Made by a program: the position numbers and the translations under genes
Shown: in pieces, positions 8,802 to 19,950 of the stretch
How the letters are laid out: every line of letters begins with the position of its first letter
How positions within the stretch are numbered: position 1 is the stretch's first letter
Notes under the pieces: model-generated
Databases searched by the model: none
Told to the model about the DNA's origin: nothing
What the model saw: the letters and a program-made list of their open reading frames with translations, nothing else
From: Brevibacillus laterosporus
GTDB lineage: Bacteria > Bacillota > Bacilli > Brevibacillales > Brevibacillaceae
DNA length: 64,000 bases
Direction of reading: 5' to 3'
Assembly: GCF_030489605.1 (NCBI RefSeq)
Contig: NZ_JAUKFY010000001.1
Coordinates: 62,001-126,000 of the forward strand

Positions 8802-8943
8802 GCAACACCTAGCCTTCCTTTTTAAAGTAACATATCATGACATTTGTATTATAGCATACTTGTTGACGGAAAAATTCGTATGTTCTTACAAGTTCTATCT
8901 TTCTGTTACACGAATAAAGGTTCGCCTCAATTGCTCCTTCGGG

Positions 8944-8949
8944 TATAAT
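8944..8949 (+). promoter_or_regulatory. -10 box of the dnaE promoter
   Basis: A consensus TATAAT lies 35 bases before the dnaE start. The -35 region at the expected spacing (near 8921) is a poor match, so only the -10 is clear. Confidence 0.5.
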
Positions 8950-8984
8950 AGGGTTATACGAAGATTTAGTAGGGAAGGAGCAAG

Positions 8985-11900
8985 ATGATGACAGCATCCT
9001 TCGTTCATTTACATGTGCATAGCGAATTTAGTTTATTAGATGGGGCCGCACGGATTGAGCAATTGGTGCAAAAGGCCGCTGAGCTTAAGATGCCGGCCTT
9101 AGCAATTACGGACCATGCGAATCTATACGGAGTCATTCCTTTTTATAAAGCATGTCTTGAGAAAGGAATTAAGCCTATTATAGGCATGGAAATTTACCTA
9201 ATTGATGGAGATTTGCGTGATCGGGTGACACGGCATACCAAGGCCCCTTATCATTTGACATTACTTGCAGAGAATGAGCAAGGCTATAAAAATTTAATTC
9301 AGTTATCTACAATTGCTCATACAGAGGGCTATCAAGTGTTGCCGCGAATCAATCGGGAAAGGCTGAAGCGATATGCAAACGGCCTGATTGCGCTGAGTGG
9401 TTGTACAGAAGGAGAGATTAACCAGCTTTTATTAGAAGGCGATACAGATGCCGCAAAACAAGCGGTTAGCTGGTATGCTGATATTTTTGGCCCGCAGCGT
9501 TTTTATCTGGAGCTTCAGGATCATGGGAAAGAAAAAGAGCGTCGCCTGAATCAACGTATATTGAGATTGCATGAAGCGACACATATTCCGCTAGTAGTCA
9601 CCAATAACGTGCATTACGTGGAAAAACAGGAAGCAGAGCTACATGACGTTCTTCTGGCCATTGGCCAAGGTGTAACCATTACAGATGCTAACCGATCTCG
9701 CTACGAGACGGAAGAATATTATCTTAAATCGGCAGAAGAGATGGCTAGTCTGTTTGTTTACGCCAAAGAGGGACTACAAAACACCCTGCGTATAGCAGAA
9801 CGCTGTCAGGTGGAAATTCAGTTAGACCAGCACATTTTGCCACGGTTTCCGTTACCTGAGGGGGTAGAGGCGGAGCAATATTTGCGACAAATATGTGAAG
9901 AAGGCTGCATCAAACGTTACGGTTCTCTGCATGCCGAGGTGCGGGAACGCTTAGATTATGAACTATCTGTCATAACAGGAACAGGCTTTACAGATTACTT
10001 TTTAATCGTTTGGGATTTTATGAAATATGCTCATGAGCAAAAAATAGCAACTGGTCCGGGGCGAGGATCAGCGGCAGGCAGCTTGGTCGCCTACGCGCTC
10101 TCCATTACCAATGTAGATCCGCTTGCTCATGATCTGCTGTTTGAGCGCTTTCTGAATCCAGAGCGCATTACTATGCCTGATATCGATATTGACTTTGCAG
10201 TGGAGCGTCGTGACGAGGTTATTCATTATGTAGCTGACAGATACGGTCATGATCGGGTGGCGCAGATTATTACCTTTGGTACACTTGCTGCACGGGCGGC
10301 TGTGCGTGATGTTGGGCGGGCCCTGGGCTTATCACTAGCTTTGGTAGATCGCGTAGCGAAAATGATTCCACAATCTCCATCTATGACTTTTGATAAGGCC
10401 TTCAAGCTTAATCCTGACTTAGAGCGTTTAACGGAGGAGAATCGAGACGTAGCCAAGCTGATCCGGTTAGGCCGGGGATTGGAAGGATTGCCGCGCCATG
10501 CTTCTACGCATGCAGCCGGGGTAGTTATTTCACGTGAACCCTTAACAGAATACGTACCCCTGCAAGAGGGCAGCGAGGGGCTATTACTTACTCAATTCCC
10601 AATGGATATTTTAGAACAGGTCGGTTTGCTAAAGATGGATTTTTTAGGTCTGCGCAATCTGACTATTATTCAGGAAACATTAAAGGAAATTAACCGTCAG
10701 GGCATCCCTTTGTCATTAGACTCATTGCCAATGGAGGATGCAAAAAGCTTTGCGATGCTAACACGCGGTGAAACAACAGGTGTGTTTCAGCTAGAATCAG
10801 CGGGAATCCGTAATGTGCTTCGAGATTTAAAGCCGACCTGTCTTGGGGATATCGTGGCAGTTCTTGCTTTATATCGTCCAGGGCCTATGGAGATTATCCC
10901 AGATTATATCAAAGCCAAGCATGGGAAAACTCCCGTGCACTACGCTCATCCCGATTTAGAAGCAATATTGCAAGAGACGCACGGTTTTATTATTTATCAG
11001 GAGCAAATCATGCAAATTTCTTCTAAAATGGCGGGCTTTACTCTAGGTGAGGCTGATATTTTACGGCGGGCCGTAGGGAAGAAGAAACGTGAGCTATTGA
11101 TGGAACAACGTGAGAAATTTGTGGCAGGCAGCATTGCCCAAGGATATGAGGAGCAGCTTGCCAACGAGGTTTATGATTTGATTGTTAAATTTGCTGATTA
11201 CGGTTTTAATAAAGCGCATTCTGTAGCGTATGCGATTATTGCCTATCAAATGGCGTATTTAAAAGCGAATTATTCACTAGCTTTTATGGCCTCATTACTA
11301 TCGATGTCGATTGGCAGCCAAGGGAGAATTGCAGAATATGTAGAAGAAGCAAAGCGCTTGCGTCTAACCGTGCTTCCTCCTTGCGTAAATGCAAGTGAAG
11401 CATTTTTTAGCGTTGAGCCAGATAAGCAGGCAATTCGCTTTGGACTGGCTGCTGTCAAGAATGTAGGATATGGTGCTATCGAGTCAATTGTTAAAGAACG
11501 GATAAAGGCTCCGTTTTCAGATCTGGTTGATTTTTGTTCAAGAGTAGACAGTCGATTGGTCAACCGCCGTGTGATTGAGTCTTTGATTATTTGCGGCGCA
11601 CTGGATTCATTGCCAGGTCATAGAGCTCAGCTTTTATTGATGCTTGACGAAGCCATGGAGAAGGGTGGTACACGTCGAAAAGAAAAAGAAGCTGCTCAGT
11701 TAAATTTGTTTGCATTTACAAGTGAAGCCGGCTCTGATGATAAAGGGAGTCAACCGGAACCAGAAAAGATAGAATATCCAGAGGTTCCTCCCTTCTCGCA
11801 TATACAGAGCTTAAAAGAGGAAAAAGAGCTGTTAGGTGTCTATCTGTCCGGTCATCCACTCGATCCCTATTCTTATTTAACACAGCATAAAGAAGTAACC

Positions 11901-12449
11901 ATGATCCCCAGTATGGATGACTTACCGCATCAGCACGTAGTAAAAATTGTAGGGATGGTAACAGAGGCTAAGCGGATTCAAACAAAAAAAGGCGATCCGA
12001 TGGCATTTCTACAGGTAGAAGATAAAATGGCTCAAGTAGAGGTGGTTGTTTTTCCGAAAATATTTCAAACGGCCCAAACCTTTTTATATAAGGAGGCGAT
12101 CGTTGTGATCGAAGGACGCATAGATCGTCAGGGAGATACGCCTAAATTGATCGCTAACAGGATCTGGGACGGAAAAGCATTGCCTAAGCCACAGATGGAA
12201 AGCGTATTATTTATTAAAATCTCTCCAGAGCATGAAAGAGGCGACACACTGGTCCGGTTAAAAGAATTGTTTACCAAGCACAGTGGAATGACCCCTGTTC
12301 TGCTTTATTACGAGCAGAAAAAACAAATTTTACGCCTGCCAAACGAATATCGAGTAGAAGCAAATAGCGAAATACTGGAGAAAATGAAAGAAATAGTGGG
12401 AGATGAGTGTGTAATTCAGAAAGAATTGCCCATAAACGGGGGAGGATGA
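8985..12449 (+). CDS. dnaE: DNA polymerase III alpha subunit DnaE (error-prone, Gram-positive type)
   Basis: This 1154-residue C-family polymerase lacks the internal exonuclease of PolC, so it is the second Gram-positive replicase. It extends RNA primers on the lagging strand before handing over to PolC, and also acts in lesion bypass. The PHP domain is at the N-terminus (HLHVHSEFSLLDGAARIEQL, ITDHANLYG). The palm carries GPGRGSAAGSLVAYAL and the catalytic carboxylates in PDIDIDF, with LKMDFLGLRNLT further on. HhH (about 830-900) and OB-fold (VKIVGMVTEAKRIQTKKGDPMAFLQVED) regions follow. The start is ATG 8985 after AAGGAG; ATG 8988 is equally placed. The TGA stop sits in the terminator loop. 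Confidence 0.96.
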   Translation: MMTASFVHLHVHSEFSLLDGAARIEQLVQKAAELKMPALAITDHANLYGVIPFYKACLEKGIKPIIGMEIYLIDGDLRDRVTRHTKAPYHLTLLAENEQGYKNLIQLSTIAHTEGYQVLPRINRERLKRYANGLIALSGCTEGEINQLLLEGDTDAAKQAVSWYADIFGPQRFYLELQDHGKEKERRLNQRILRLHEATHIPLVVTNNVHYVEKQEAELHDVLLAIGQGVTITDANRSRYETEEYYLKSAEEMASLFVYAKEGLQNTLRIAERCQVEIQLDQHILPRFPLPEGVEAEQYLRQICEEGCIKRYGSLHAEVRERLDYELSVITGTGFTDYFLIVWDFMKYAHEQKIATGPGRGSAAGSLVAYALSITNVDPLAHDLLFERFLNPERITMPDIDIDFAVERRDEVIHYVADRYGHDRVAQIITFGTLAARAAVRDVGRALGLSLALVDRVAKMIPQSPSMTFDKAFKLNPDLERLTEENRDVAKLIRLGRGLEGLPRHASTHAAGVVISREPLTEYVPLQEGSEGLLLTQFPMDILEQVGLLKMDFLGLRNLTIIQETLKEINRQGIPLSLDSLPMEDAKSFAMLTRGETTGVFQLESAGIRNVLRDLKPTCLGDIVAVLALYRPGPMEIIPDYIKAKHGKTPVHYAHPDLEAILQETHGFIIYQEQIMQISSKMAGFTLGEADILRRAVGKKKRELLMEQREKFVAGSIAQGYEEQLANEVYDLIVKFADYGFNKAHSVAYAIIAYQMAYLKANYSLAFMASLLSMSIGSQGRIAEYVEEAKRLRLTVLPPCVNASEAFFSVEPDKQAIRFGLAAVKNVGYGAIESIVKERIKAPFSDLVDFCSRVDSRLVNRRVIESLIICGALDSLPGHRAQLLLMLDEAMEKGGTRRKEKEAAQLNLFAFTSEAGSDDKGSQPEPEKIEYPEVPPFSHIQSLKEEKELLGVYLSGHPLDPYSYLTQHKEVTMIPSMDDLPHQHVVKIVGMVTEAKRIQTKKGDPMAFLQVEDKMAQVEVVVFPKIFQTAQTFLYKEAIVVIEGRIDRQGDTPKLIANRIWDGKALPKPQMESVLFIKISPEHERGDTLVRLKELFTKHSGMTPVLLYYEQKKQILRLPNEYRVEANSEILEKMKEIVGDECVIQKELPINGGG

Positions 12450-12467
12450 ACGAAGTCCTCCCTTTTT
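12438..12467 (+). terminator. Terminator overlapping the dnaE stop codon
   Basis: GGGAGGA / TCCTCCC is followed by TTTTTT. The dnaE stop TGA (12447-12449) is the first part of the loop, so the last codons of dnaE form the 5' arm of the stem. Confidence 0.82.
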
Positions 12468-12483
12468 TGCACTTTATAGCAGG

Positions 12484-12511
12484 TTTACAGTTGGAAATGA
12501 TTTGATATAAT
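12484..12511 (+). promoter_or_regulatory. Promoter of the malic enzyme gene
   Basis: TTTACA (12484-12489) and TATAAT (12506-12511) are 16 bases apart, giving a predicted start near 12518. The GTG start codon is at 12597, leaving a leader of about 80 bases that contains the palindromic operator. Confidence 0.7.
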
Positions 12512-12529
12512 GAACAGTAACGGCGTTTG

Positions 12530-12544
12530 AGTGGTCTGACCACT
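12530..12544 (+). promoter_or_regulatory. GntR/FadR-type operator in the malic enzyme leader
   Basis: AGTGGTCTGACCACT is a perfect palindrome with 7-bp arms around a central T. Its core TGGTCTGACCA fits the TNGTNNNACNA pattern bound by FadR-subfamily GntR regulators. It lies about 12-27 bases downstream of the predicted transcription start, a repressing position. A FadR-subfamily regulator is encoded immediately downstream of the malic enzyme gene, at 13910, and is the obvious candidate to bind here. Confidence 0.65.
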
Positions 12545-12596
12545 TCGACATACAACAATATGGGTAATTTACTCAGGCGAGAATGGAGTGATTTAG

Positions 12597-13835
12597 GTGT
12601 CGAATTTAAGAGAAGAAGCTCTTGAACTTCACAGAGTACATCAAGGAAAGCTAGAAGCAGTTACGAAGGTGCCAGTGCGCGGTGCACATGATTTAAGCCT
12701 AGCATACTCGCCTGGTGTAGCCGAACCTTGCAAAGAGATTTTTAATGATCCTAGCAAAGTGTACGAATATACCATGAAAGGTAATTTGGTAGCTGTAGTT
12801 AGTGACGGAACGGCCGTGCTAGGACTTGGCAATATCGGTCCAGAAGCTGCAATGCCTGTTATGGAAGGAAAAGCCGTATTATTTAAATCGTTTGCTGGAG
12901 TAGATGCATTCCCGATCTGCTTAAATACAACGGACAAAGAGAAGATTATTGAAACAGTAAAGCTTCTGGAGCCGACTTTTGGAGGCGTAAACCTAGAAGA
13001 TATCGCAGCACCTGCATGCTTTGAAATCGAGGAACGTCTCAAAAAAGAAACCAACATTCCAATTTTCCACGATGACCAGCACGGAACAGCCATTGTAACT
13101 GCTGCGGGTCTCATCAATGCTTTAAAATTAGTGAATAAAAAAATAGAAGATATCCGTGTAGTTGCCAACGGTGCTGGTGCCGCTGGTATTGCAATTATTA
13201 AACTTTTACTTAGCATGGGTGTAAAAGAAGTAATTATGTGCGATACAAAAGGAATTGTGTATGAAGGTCGCCAATTTGGCATGAATCCAGTAAAAGAAGA
13301 AATCGCTTTGCTAACGAACCGTGAAAAAATCGAAGGCGAGTTAGCAGATGCAATGGTTGGAGCTGACGTATTCATTGGTGTTTCCGCAGCAGGGGCTGTT
13401 ACCCCTGAGATGGTTAAATCTATGAATCGCGATGCGATTATTTTTGCAATGGCTAATCCTACACCTGAGATTATGCCGGATGAGGCTAAAAAGGCAGGAG
13501 CGGCAGTAGTAGGAACAGGACGCTCCGATTTCCCGAATCAGGTTAATAATGTACTAGCATTCCCAGGCATTTTCCGCGGTGCGTTGGATACAAGAGCGAC
13601 TCAAATCAATGAGGAAATGAAATTAGCGGCGGTGCATGCAATCGCTGATCTGATTGAGAAAGATCAGCTGCATGCTGATTTTGTTATCCCAGCCCCGTTT
13701 GATCCTCGTGTTGCTGCGAATGTAGCGGCCGCGGTTGCTAAAGCCGCGATGGATAGCGGTGTAGCTCGTATTAATGTCGATTTAGAAGAAATAAAAGCTA
13801 AAACCGTAAAACTTTCTGCTTTCTCAGATCAATAA
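12597..13835 (+). CDS. ytsJ: NAD(P)-dependent malic enzyme
   Basis: This 412-residue short-form malic enzyme decarboxylates malate to pyruvate with reduction of NAD(P). It starts at GTG 12597 after GGAGTG. N-terminal motifs RGAHDLSLAYSPGVAEPC and GTAVLGLGNIGPEAAMPVMEGK are those of the bacterial short family; GVNLEDIAAP and FHDDQHGTAIVTAAG supply the catalytic and metal-binding acidic residues; VVANGAGAAGIAIIKLL is the Rossmann nucleotide loop. It sits where Bacillus has ytsJ, the main NADP-dependent malic enzyme, which supplies NADPH during growth on malate. Cofactor preference is inferred from synteny only. Transcription appears controlled by the adjacent FadR-type regulator. Confidence 0.93.
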   Translation: MSNLREEALELHRVHQGKLEAVTKVPVRGAHDLSLAYSPGVAEPCKEIFNDPSKVYEYTMKGNLVAVVSDGTAVLGLGNIGPEAAMPVMEGKAVLFKSFAGVDAFPICLNTTDKEKIIETVKLLEPTFGGVNLEDIAAPACFEIEERLKKETNIPIFHDDQHGTAIVTAAGLINALKLVNKKIEDIRVVANGAGAAGIAIIKLLLSMGVKEVIMCDTKGIVYEGRQFGMNPVKEEIALLTNREKIEGELADAMVGADVFIGVSAAGAVTPEMVKSMNRDAIIFAMANPTPEIMPDEAKKAGAAVVGTGRSDFPNQVNNVLAFPGIFRGALDTRATQINEEMKLAAVHAIADLIEKDQLHADFVIPAPFDPRVAANVAAAVAKAAMDSGVARINVDLEEIKAKTVKLSAFSDQ

Positions 13836-13853
13836 TAGGAAGTAGCCGTATAA

Positions 13854-13888
13854 GAGAAGGCGATTAGCAATCGCCTTCTCCTGATTTT
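13854..13888 (+). terminator. Hairpin between malic enzyme and the regulator gene
   Basis: GAGAAGGCGA / TCGCCTTCTC forms a perfect 10-bp stem, but it is followed only by CTGATTTTTA. Termination may therefore be partial, allowing readthrough into the GntR-family gene 22 bases on. Confidence 0.6.
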
Positions 13889-13909
13889 TAGCCGAAGGAG
13901 TGGAGTACG

Positions 13910-14581
13910 ATGACAGACTCCTCCACCAATCGGAAAGTGTATGAAGGAATTCTCATGCAATTGAACGAAATCATTGCAGAAGAGAATTTACGTCCTGGGG
14001 ATAAGCTCCCCTCAGAGCGAGAGCTTTCCGAGCGATTAAGTGTTGGGCGTTCCTCTGTGCGTGAGGCGCTACGAGCTTTAGAGCTGTTGGGTCTAATAGA
14101 GACAAGACGCGGGGAAGGCACTTTTTTAAAGCATTATCGACACAACCGGTTGATCGATTTATTAGGTTCTTACATTCTACGTGATGCAAAAACCAAAAAA
14201 GATCTCGTAGAAATGCGTAAGATTCTAGAACTGGATGCCGTACGTCTTGCGTGCACCCGGGCAGGGACTAGGCACTTTGAGGAAATGGAGCGCATTTTGG
14301 ATTCTGCTTGGGATAAGTTGGAGCGAGGAGAGATTCCTTGGGAGGAAGATTACTTATTTCATCGGGTCATATGCAGATCGAGCCGCAATTCTGTCTTACA
14401 CCGGATATGGGCTCCGCTCGTGGAATATAGTGGTGGGATTCGCAAAGACTCATTAGCACGTGAGGGAAGAGCGCGTATTGCTCATCAGGAACATGTGCAA
14501 GTTATGGAGGCAATTCGCGAAGGTAACGCTGCAAAGGCGATGGAATATATGAAGGTACATCTTGACAACAGCATGTTATAA
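13910..14581 (+). CDS. FadR-subfamily GntR transcriptional regulator
   Basis: This 223-residue protein has a GntR winged helix at the N-terminus (YEGILMQLNEIIAEENLRPGDKLPSERELSERLSVGRSSVREALRALELLGLIETRRGEGTF-like layout, residues about 10-72) and an FCD ligand-binding domain (about 85-220). The FCD domain retains the metal-site pattern D-x3-H (EDYLFHRVI) and later histidines (IAHQEHVQVMEAI). FadR-subfamily FCD proteins bind organic acids or acyl-CoA and release DNA on binding. Its position between malic enzyme and accDA suggests it senses a central carboxylate and acts on the palindrome at 12530. The ATG is preceded by CGAAGGAG. Confidence 0.9.
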   Translation: MTDSSTNRKVYEGILMQLNEIIAEENLRPGDKLPSERELSERLSVGRSSVREALRALELLGLIETRRGEGTFLKHYRHNRLIDLLGSYILRDAKTKKDLVEMRKILELDAVRLACTRAGTRHFEEMERILDSAWDKLERGEIPWEEDYLFHRVICRSSRNSVLHRIWAPLVEYSGGIRKDSLAREGRARIAHQEHVQVMEAIREGNAAKAMEYMKVHLDNSML

Positions 14582-14582
14582 A

Positions 14583-14612
14583 TTGCAGGTGCTGTGGGGG
14601 CTGTGATATGAT
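14583..14612 (+). promoter_or_regulatory. Probable promoter of the acc operon
   Basis: TTGCAG (14583-14588) and TATGAT (14607-14612) are 18 bases apart and directly follow the stop of the regulator gene. Transcription would start near 14620 and cover the small gene at 14655, accD and accA. Confidence 0.5.
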
Positions 14613-14654
14613 GAGGCACAGATTGTCAGATTTACAGCAGTAAGGAGGATTATC

Positions 14655-14837
14655 ATGTGGACCGTCATCTACATCGCTCCTAGCGCCAAGATTGCCGAAC
14701 GTATTCAACACCGTTTAACAAGTGAAGGATTTCTGGTGAAGGTTCGTGAGGCTAAAGTATCCAAGCAATTTGAGATACTGGTGCCAGAAGGCGAACTGTC
14801 CGAAGTGCAAGAGGTTCTCGGCACGGTTCTTCACTGA
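14655..14837 (+). CDS. Conserved 60-residue protein upstream of accD (DUF2007-like)
   Basis: This short protein (WTVIYIAPSAKIAERIQHRL, then TSEGFLVKVREA) has a beta-alpha-beta-beta-alpha pattern suggesting a single ferredoxin-like domain. It resembles DUF2007 'signal transducing' proteins, small folds found fused or free near enzymes. The ATG at 14655 has a strong TAAGGAGG site nine bases upstream. It ends 20 bases before accD, so it is translated from the same message. I recall similar small genes before accD in related bacilli, but no function is established; a modulatory role in acetyl-CoA carboxylase is only a guess from position. Confidence 0.72.
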   Translation: MWTVIYIAPSAKIAERIQHRLTSEGFLVKVREAKVSKQFEILVPEGELSEVQEVLGTVLH

Positions 14838-14857
14838 AACAAATGTGAGGTGATAGT

Positions 14858-15742
14858 GTGCTCAAAGATCTTTTTGGGAAAAAGCGCAAATTTGCGACTG
14901 TACCAAGCGTGTCAATGACGCAAGAAGTCCCGACTGTTGAACCTAAAGAGGTTCCAGAAGGTCTTATGCATAAATGTTCCCATTGCGGAACAATTCATTA
15001 CTCCAAGGATTTGGAGAAGAATCTAAGAGTCTGCAAAGGCTGTCAGCATCATTTTCCATTATCTTCTCCAGAACGTGTACAATCGTTGCTGGATAATGGG
15101 AGCTTTACAGAAGAATTTGATGCTAATTTAATTTCAGATAACCCTCTTAATTTTCCGGGTTATGAAGATAAATTAGAACAAGATCGTACCAAAACAAATT
15201 TGAACGAAGCGGTAATTACTGGCGAGGGTCTGCTTCAGGGGATGCCTGTTGTGTTAGGTGTCATGGACTCGCGCTTTCGGATGGGCAGCATGGGCGCAGT
15301 TGTTGGTGAAAAAATTACACGGGCAATTGAACGCGCTATTGAACGCAAGCTGCCGTTTATCCTGTTCTCTGCTTCTGGTGGAGCACGTATGCAGGAAGGA
15401 ATGATCAGCTTGATGCAGATGGCAAAAACCAGCGCTGCATTGGCTCAAATGGCAAATGAACGCTTGTTGTTTATCTCCGTGTTAACTCATCCGACTACCG
15501 GCGGTGTATCTGCCAGCTTTGCCTCGCTTGGTGATATTAATATTGCCGAACCAGGCGCTCAGATTGGGTTTGCTGGCCGTCGTATCATTGAACAAACGAT
15601 TCGTCAGGAGCTTCCTAAGGATTTCCAAACTGCGGAGTTTCTATTAAAGCATGGGCAGCTTGATATGGTAGTGCATCGCAAAGATATGCGAGATACTTTA
15701 GGTACATTGGTCGCTTTGCACACACATAGGGAGGGAGAATAA
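14858..15742 (+). CDS. accD: Acetyl-CoA carboxylase carboxyltransferase beta subunit
   Basis: This 294-residue protein, with AccA, transfers the carboxyl group from biotin to acetyl-CoA to form malonyl-CoA, the committed step of fatty acid synthesis. The N-terminal zinc ribbon is complete: C40, C43, C59 and C62 (CSHCGTIHY and VCKGC). The crotonase-like core has [12 protein letters not shown] and [15 protein letters not shown], which build the oxyanion hole. The start is GTG 14858 after a GTGAGGTGAT site. The last base of the TAA stop (15742) is the first base of the accA ATG, so the subunits are translationally coupled and probably made in equal amounts. Confidence 0.96.
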   Translation: MLKDLFGKKRKFATVPSVSMTQEVPTVEPKEVPEGLMHKCSHCGTIHYSKDLEKNLRVCKGCQHHFPLSSPERVQSLLDNGSFTEEFDANLISDNPLNFPGYEDKLEQDRTKTNLNEAVITGEGLLQGMPVVLGVMDSRFRMGSMGAVVGEKITRAIERAIERKLPFILFSASGGARMQEGMISLMQMAKTSAALAQMANERLLFISVLTHPTTGGVSASFASLGDINIAEPGAQIGFAGRRIIEQTIRQELPKDFQTAEFLLKHGQLDMVVHRKDMRDTLGTLVALHTHREGE

Positions 15743-16701
15743 TGGCAACAGATCTCTCATTTGAAAAACCATTAGTAGAGCTGCACGATAAAATTAAAGA
15801 ACTACGTAAGTTTACAGAAGAAAAAGGGATTGATTTTACAGATGAAGTAAAGCGTCTGGAGGAAAAAGCGAAAGATTTGGCCGAGCAAATCTACGGGAAT
15901 TTAACTCCGTGGCAACGCGTGCAGATTTCTCGTCATCCAGAGCGTCCCACTACGTTTGATTACATCAAGCATATCTTTACTGATTTTATGGAATTACATG
16001 GGGATCGTTCCTATGGAGATGATTTGGCGATTGTTGGTGGGATTGCGCGCCTAGAAGGCCGACCTGTCACTGTTATCGGTCATCAAAAAGGGAAGGATAC
16101 CAAGGAGAATATTAGCCGCAATTTTGGTATGGCTCATCCAGAGGGGTATCGTAAAGCGTTGCGGTTAATGAAGCAGGCTGAGAAATTTGGTCGACCGATC
16201 ATTACGTTTATTAATACGCAAGGGGCTTATCCAGGTAAAGCAGCAGAGGAGCGCGGACAGAGCGAAGCGATTGCTCGAAATTTGCTTGAGATGGCCAATT
16301 TCACGGTGCCCATTATTTGCGTGGTCATCGGGGAAGGTGGTAGTGGAGGAGCTTTAGGCATTAGTGTCGGTAACCATATCTATATGCTTGAGAACTCCGT
16401 TTATTCGGTTATCTCTCCAGAGGGAGCTGCGGCTCTTTTATGGAAAGATTCTAGTCTCGCTATGCGGGCAGCCGAAACCATGAAAATTTCTGCCCCAGAT
16501 TTATTAGAATTAGGTATCATCGATCAAATCATTCCAGAACCATTTGGTGGGGCACATCGTGATTTAATCCAACAAGCAGGTTTTATTAAACAGTCGTTGC
16601 TTAATGGTTTGGCTGAGCTGGAAAAACTGTCCCCTAAAGAATTAGTACAGCATCGTTATAACAAATTTAAACAAATTGGCACATTTACTTCCCTTTCATA
16701 A
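15742..16701 (+). CDS. accA: Acetyl-CoA carboxylase carboxyltransferase alpha subunit
   Basis: This 319-residue partner of AccD has an N-terminal helical region ([20 protein letters not shown]) and a crotonase-fold core with [30 protein letters not shown] and the glycine-rich [15 protein letters not shown], which forms the oxyanion hole for the carboxylated biotin. Length and motifs are normal for the family. It shares one base with the accD stop, and the GGGAGGGAG ribosome site lies inside accD. The biotin carboxylase and carrier subunits are not in this window. A hairpin beginning 15 bases before the stop ends the operon. Confidence 0.96.
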   Translation: MATDLSFEKPLVELHDKIKELRKFTEEKGIDFTDEVKRLEEKAKDLAEQIYGNLTPWQRVQISRHPERPTTFDYIKHIFTDFMELHGDRSYGDDLAIVGGIARLEGRPVTVIGHQKGKDTKENISRNFGMAHPEGYRKALRLMKQAEKFGRPIITFINTQGAYPGKAAEERGQSEAIARNLLEMANFTVPIICVVIGEGGSGGALGISVGNHIYMLENSVYSVISPEGAAALLWKDSSLAMRAAETMKISAPDLLELGIIDQIIPEPFGGAHRDLIQQAGFIKQSLLNGLAELEKLSPKELVQHRYNKFKQIGTFTSLS

Positions 16702-16717
16702 AAAAGGGGAGTTTTTT
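16687..16717 (+). terminator. Terminator at the end of accA
   Basis: ACTTCCCTTT pairs with AAAGGGGAGT and is followed by TTTTTT. The 5' arm is made of the last accA codons. Confidence 0.75.
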
Positions 16718-18053
<1,336 letters not shown>

Positions 18054-18173
18054 TTGGTAACTTTTCAAGAAGCATAACAATTTCAGTGGCGTTCTCATGC
18101 ATATAGTTTAGTTAATGAACGTCCTGTTCTTTTGTAAAACAAGAATTACTAAGCAATTTTTGGAGGGATTATT

Positions 18174-19928
18174 TTGTTACGCAAGGCAAAAATCGTATGT
18201 ACTATTGGACCGGCATCCGAATCGGTGGAAACACTAAAAAAACTAATTAACGCGGGAATGAATGTAGCCCGTTTAAACTTTTCCCACGGTGATTTTGAAG
18301 AGCATGGCGCTCGTATTAGAAATATTCGTCAGGCAGCAAAAGAAACAGGTAAATTGGTAGCTATCCTACTGGATACGAAAGGACCTGAAATCCGTACAGG
18401 AAACATGTCTGTAGACGCTGTAGAGCTAGTAGAGGGCAACACCTTCACTTTAACAACTCAAGAGATAGCTGGAACAGCTGAGCGTGTATCAATCACATAT
18501 CCTGACCTTCCTAACGATGTAAAAGTAGGTAGCCAAATTCTGATCGATGATGGTCTAATCGGCTTGGAAGTTACAAAAATTGAAGGTACTGAAATCGTTT
18601 GTGTTATCAAAAACGGCGGTACACTAAAAAGTAAAAAAGGTGTAAATGTTCCTGGAGTTTCTATCAACCTGCCGGGTATCACTGAGAAGGATGCTGCAGA
18701 TATCAAGTTTGGTATCGAGCAAGGTGTTGACTTTATCGCGGCTTCCTTTGTGCGCAAGGGTTCAGACGTATTGGAAATCCGTGAAATCCTAGATAAGCAT
18801 GGAGCAAAAATTGACATCATCTCCAAGATTGAAAACCAAGAGGGCGTTGACAACATCGATGAAATTTTGGCAGTATCCGACGGTTTAATGGTAGCTCGTG
18901 GAGACCTTGGTGTAGAAATTCCTGTTGAGGAAGTTCCTGTTTGCCAAAAAATGATGATCCAAAAATGTAACCTGCTGGGCAAACCAGTTATTACAGCAAC
19001 ACAAATGTTGGATTCTATGCAACGCAACCCACGTCCAACTCGTGCAGAAGCAAGTGACGTAGCGAACGCGATTTATGATGGCACTGACGCTATCATGCTT
19101 TCCGGTGAAACAGCAGCAGGTAAATACCCGGTAGAATCTGTTCAAACCATGAACAGCATCGCTCTACGTGCAGAGCAAAGCTTGAACTATCGTGAAGTAA
19201 TGAAAGCTCATGCAACTTGCAACCGTGTAACAGTAACAGACGCAATTTCTCAAGCAGTAGTAAAATCCGCTCTTGATCTAAATGCAGCAGCAGTTATCTC
19301 CTCTACAGAAAGTGGACATACAGCTCGTCTTGTTTCTAAATACCGTCCAAAAGCACCAATTATCGCAGTAACTCCACATCAAGGTGTTGCTCGCCGTCTT
19401 TCCTTAATGTATGGAGTGTACCCAGTTGTAACGAAGCAAGCAGAAACAACAGATGAAATGTTTGACATCGCTGTACGTGAGGCTTTGACAACAGGTATGG
19501 TTAAATATGGTGATTTGGTTGTAATTACAGCAGGCGTTCCTGTTCGTGAAACAGGTACAACCAACCTATTGAAAATCCATGTAATTGGCGATGTGCTTGC
19601 TAAAGGACAAGGGATCGGGCAAGCAGTAGTGACTGGTAATGTTGTTGTTGCTCGCACAGCGGAAGAGGCAATGAATAAAGTACAAGAAGGCTCCATCTTG
19701 GTATGTCTAGGTACTGATTCTGATATGATTCCTGCATTTGAACGTGCGGCAGCAGTTATCACTGAAGAAGGCGGACTTACTTCTCATGCAGCTATTGTCG
19801 GCTTGAACCTAAATACACCTGTTGTAATCGGTGTAAACAATGCTACAGCTATCTTTAAGGATGGCATGGAAGTAACTGTTGATTCAGAACGTGGTAAAAT
19901 CTTTACTGGTATGGCTCCTGTGCTATAA
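18174..19928 (+). CDS. pyk: Pyruvate kinase with extra C-terminal PEP-utilizer domain
   Basis: This 584-residue pyruvate kinase converts PEP and ADP to pyruvate and ATP. It starts at TTG 18174 after TGGAGGG. The TIM barrel has [29 protein letters not shown] and the ATQMLDSM loop, with a B domain inserted and an allosteric C domain after about residue 360. Beyond residue 480 an additional domain follows ([12 protein letters not shown] to [11 protein letters not shown]), like the swivelling phosphohistidine domain of PEP synthase; this extra C-terminal sequence is typical of Bacillus and Geobacillus enzymes. It follows pfkA, so both ATP-yielding and committing steps share regulation. Confidence 0.97.
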   Translation: MLRKAKIVCTIGPASESVETLKKLINAGMNVARLNFSHGDFEEHGARIRNIRQAAKETGKLVAILLDTKGPEIRTGNMSVDAVELVEGNTFTLTTQEIAGTAERVSITYPDLPNDVKVGSQILIDDGLIGLEVTKIEGTEIVCVIKNGGTLKSKKGVNVPGVSINLPGITEKDAADIKFGIEQGVDFIAASFVRKGSDVLEIREILDKHGAKIDIISKIENQEGVDNIDEILAVSDGLMVARGDLGVEIPVEEVPVCQKMMIQKCNLLGKPVITATQMLDSMQRNPRPTRAEASDVANAIYDGTDAIMLSGETAAGKYPVESVQTMNSIALRAEQSLNYREVMKAHATCNRVTVTDAISQAVVKSALDLNAAAVISSTESGHTARLVSKYRPKAPIIAVTPHQGVARRLSLMYGVYPVVTKQAETTDEMFDIAVREALTTGMVKYGDLVVITAGVPVRETGTTNLLKIHVIGDVLAKGQGIGQAVVTGNVVVARTAEEAMNKVQEGSILVCLGTDSDMIPAFERAAAVITEEGGLTSHAAIVGLNLNTPVVIGVNNATAIFKDGMEVTVDSERGKIFTGMAPVL

Positions 19929-19950
19929 GAGACATTCGTTTCTAGAAAGA

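Noticed and set aside
12641-13375. 244-codon minus-strand frame inside the malic enzyme gene
   Set aside because: Ser/Thr/Pro-rich shadow produced by codon bias of the real gene; no domains, and the forward gene is certain.
18458-19027. 189-codon minus-strand frame inside pyk
   Set aside because: Same kind of antisense shadow; no recognisable motif or start site.
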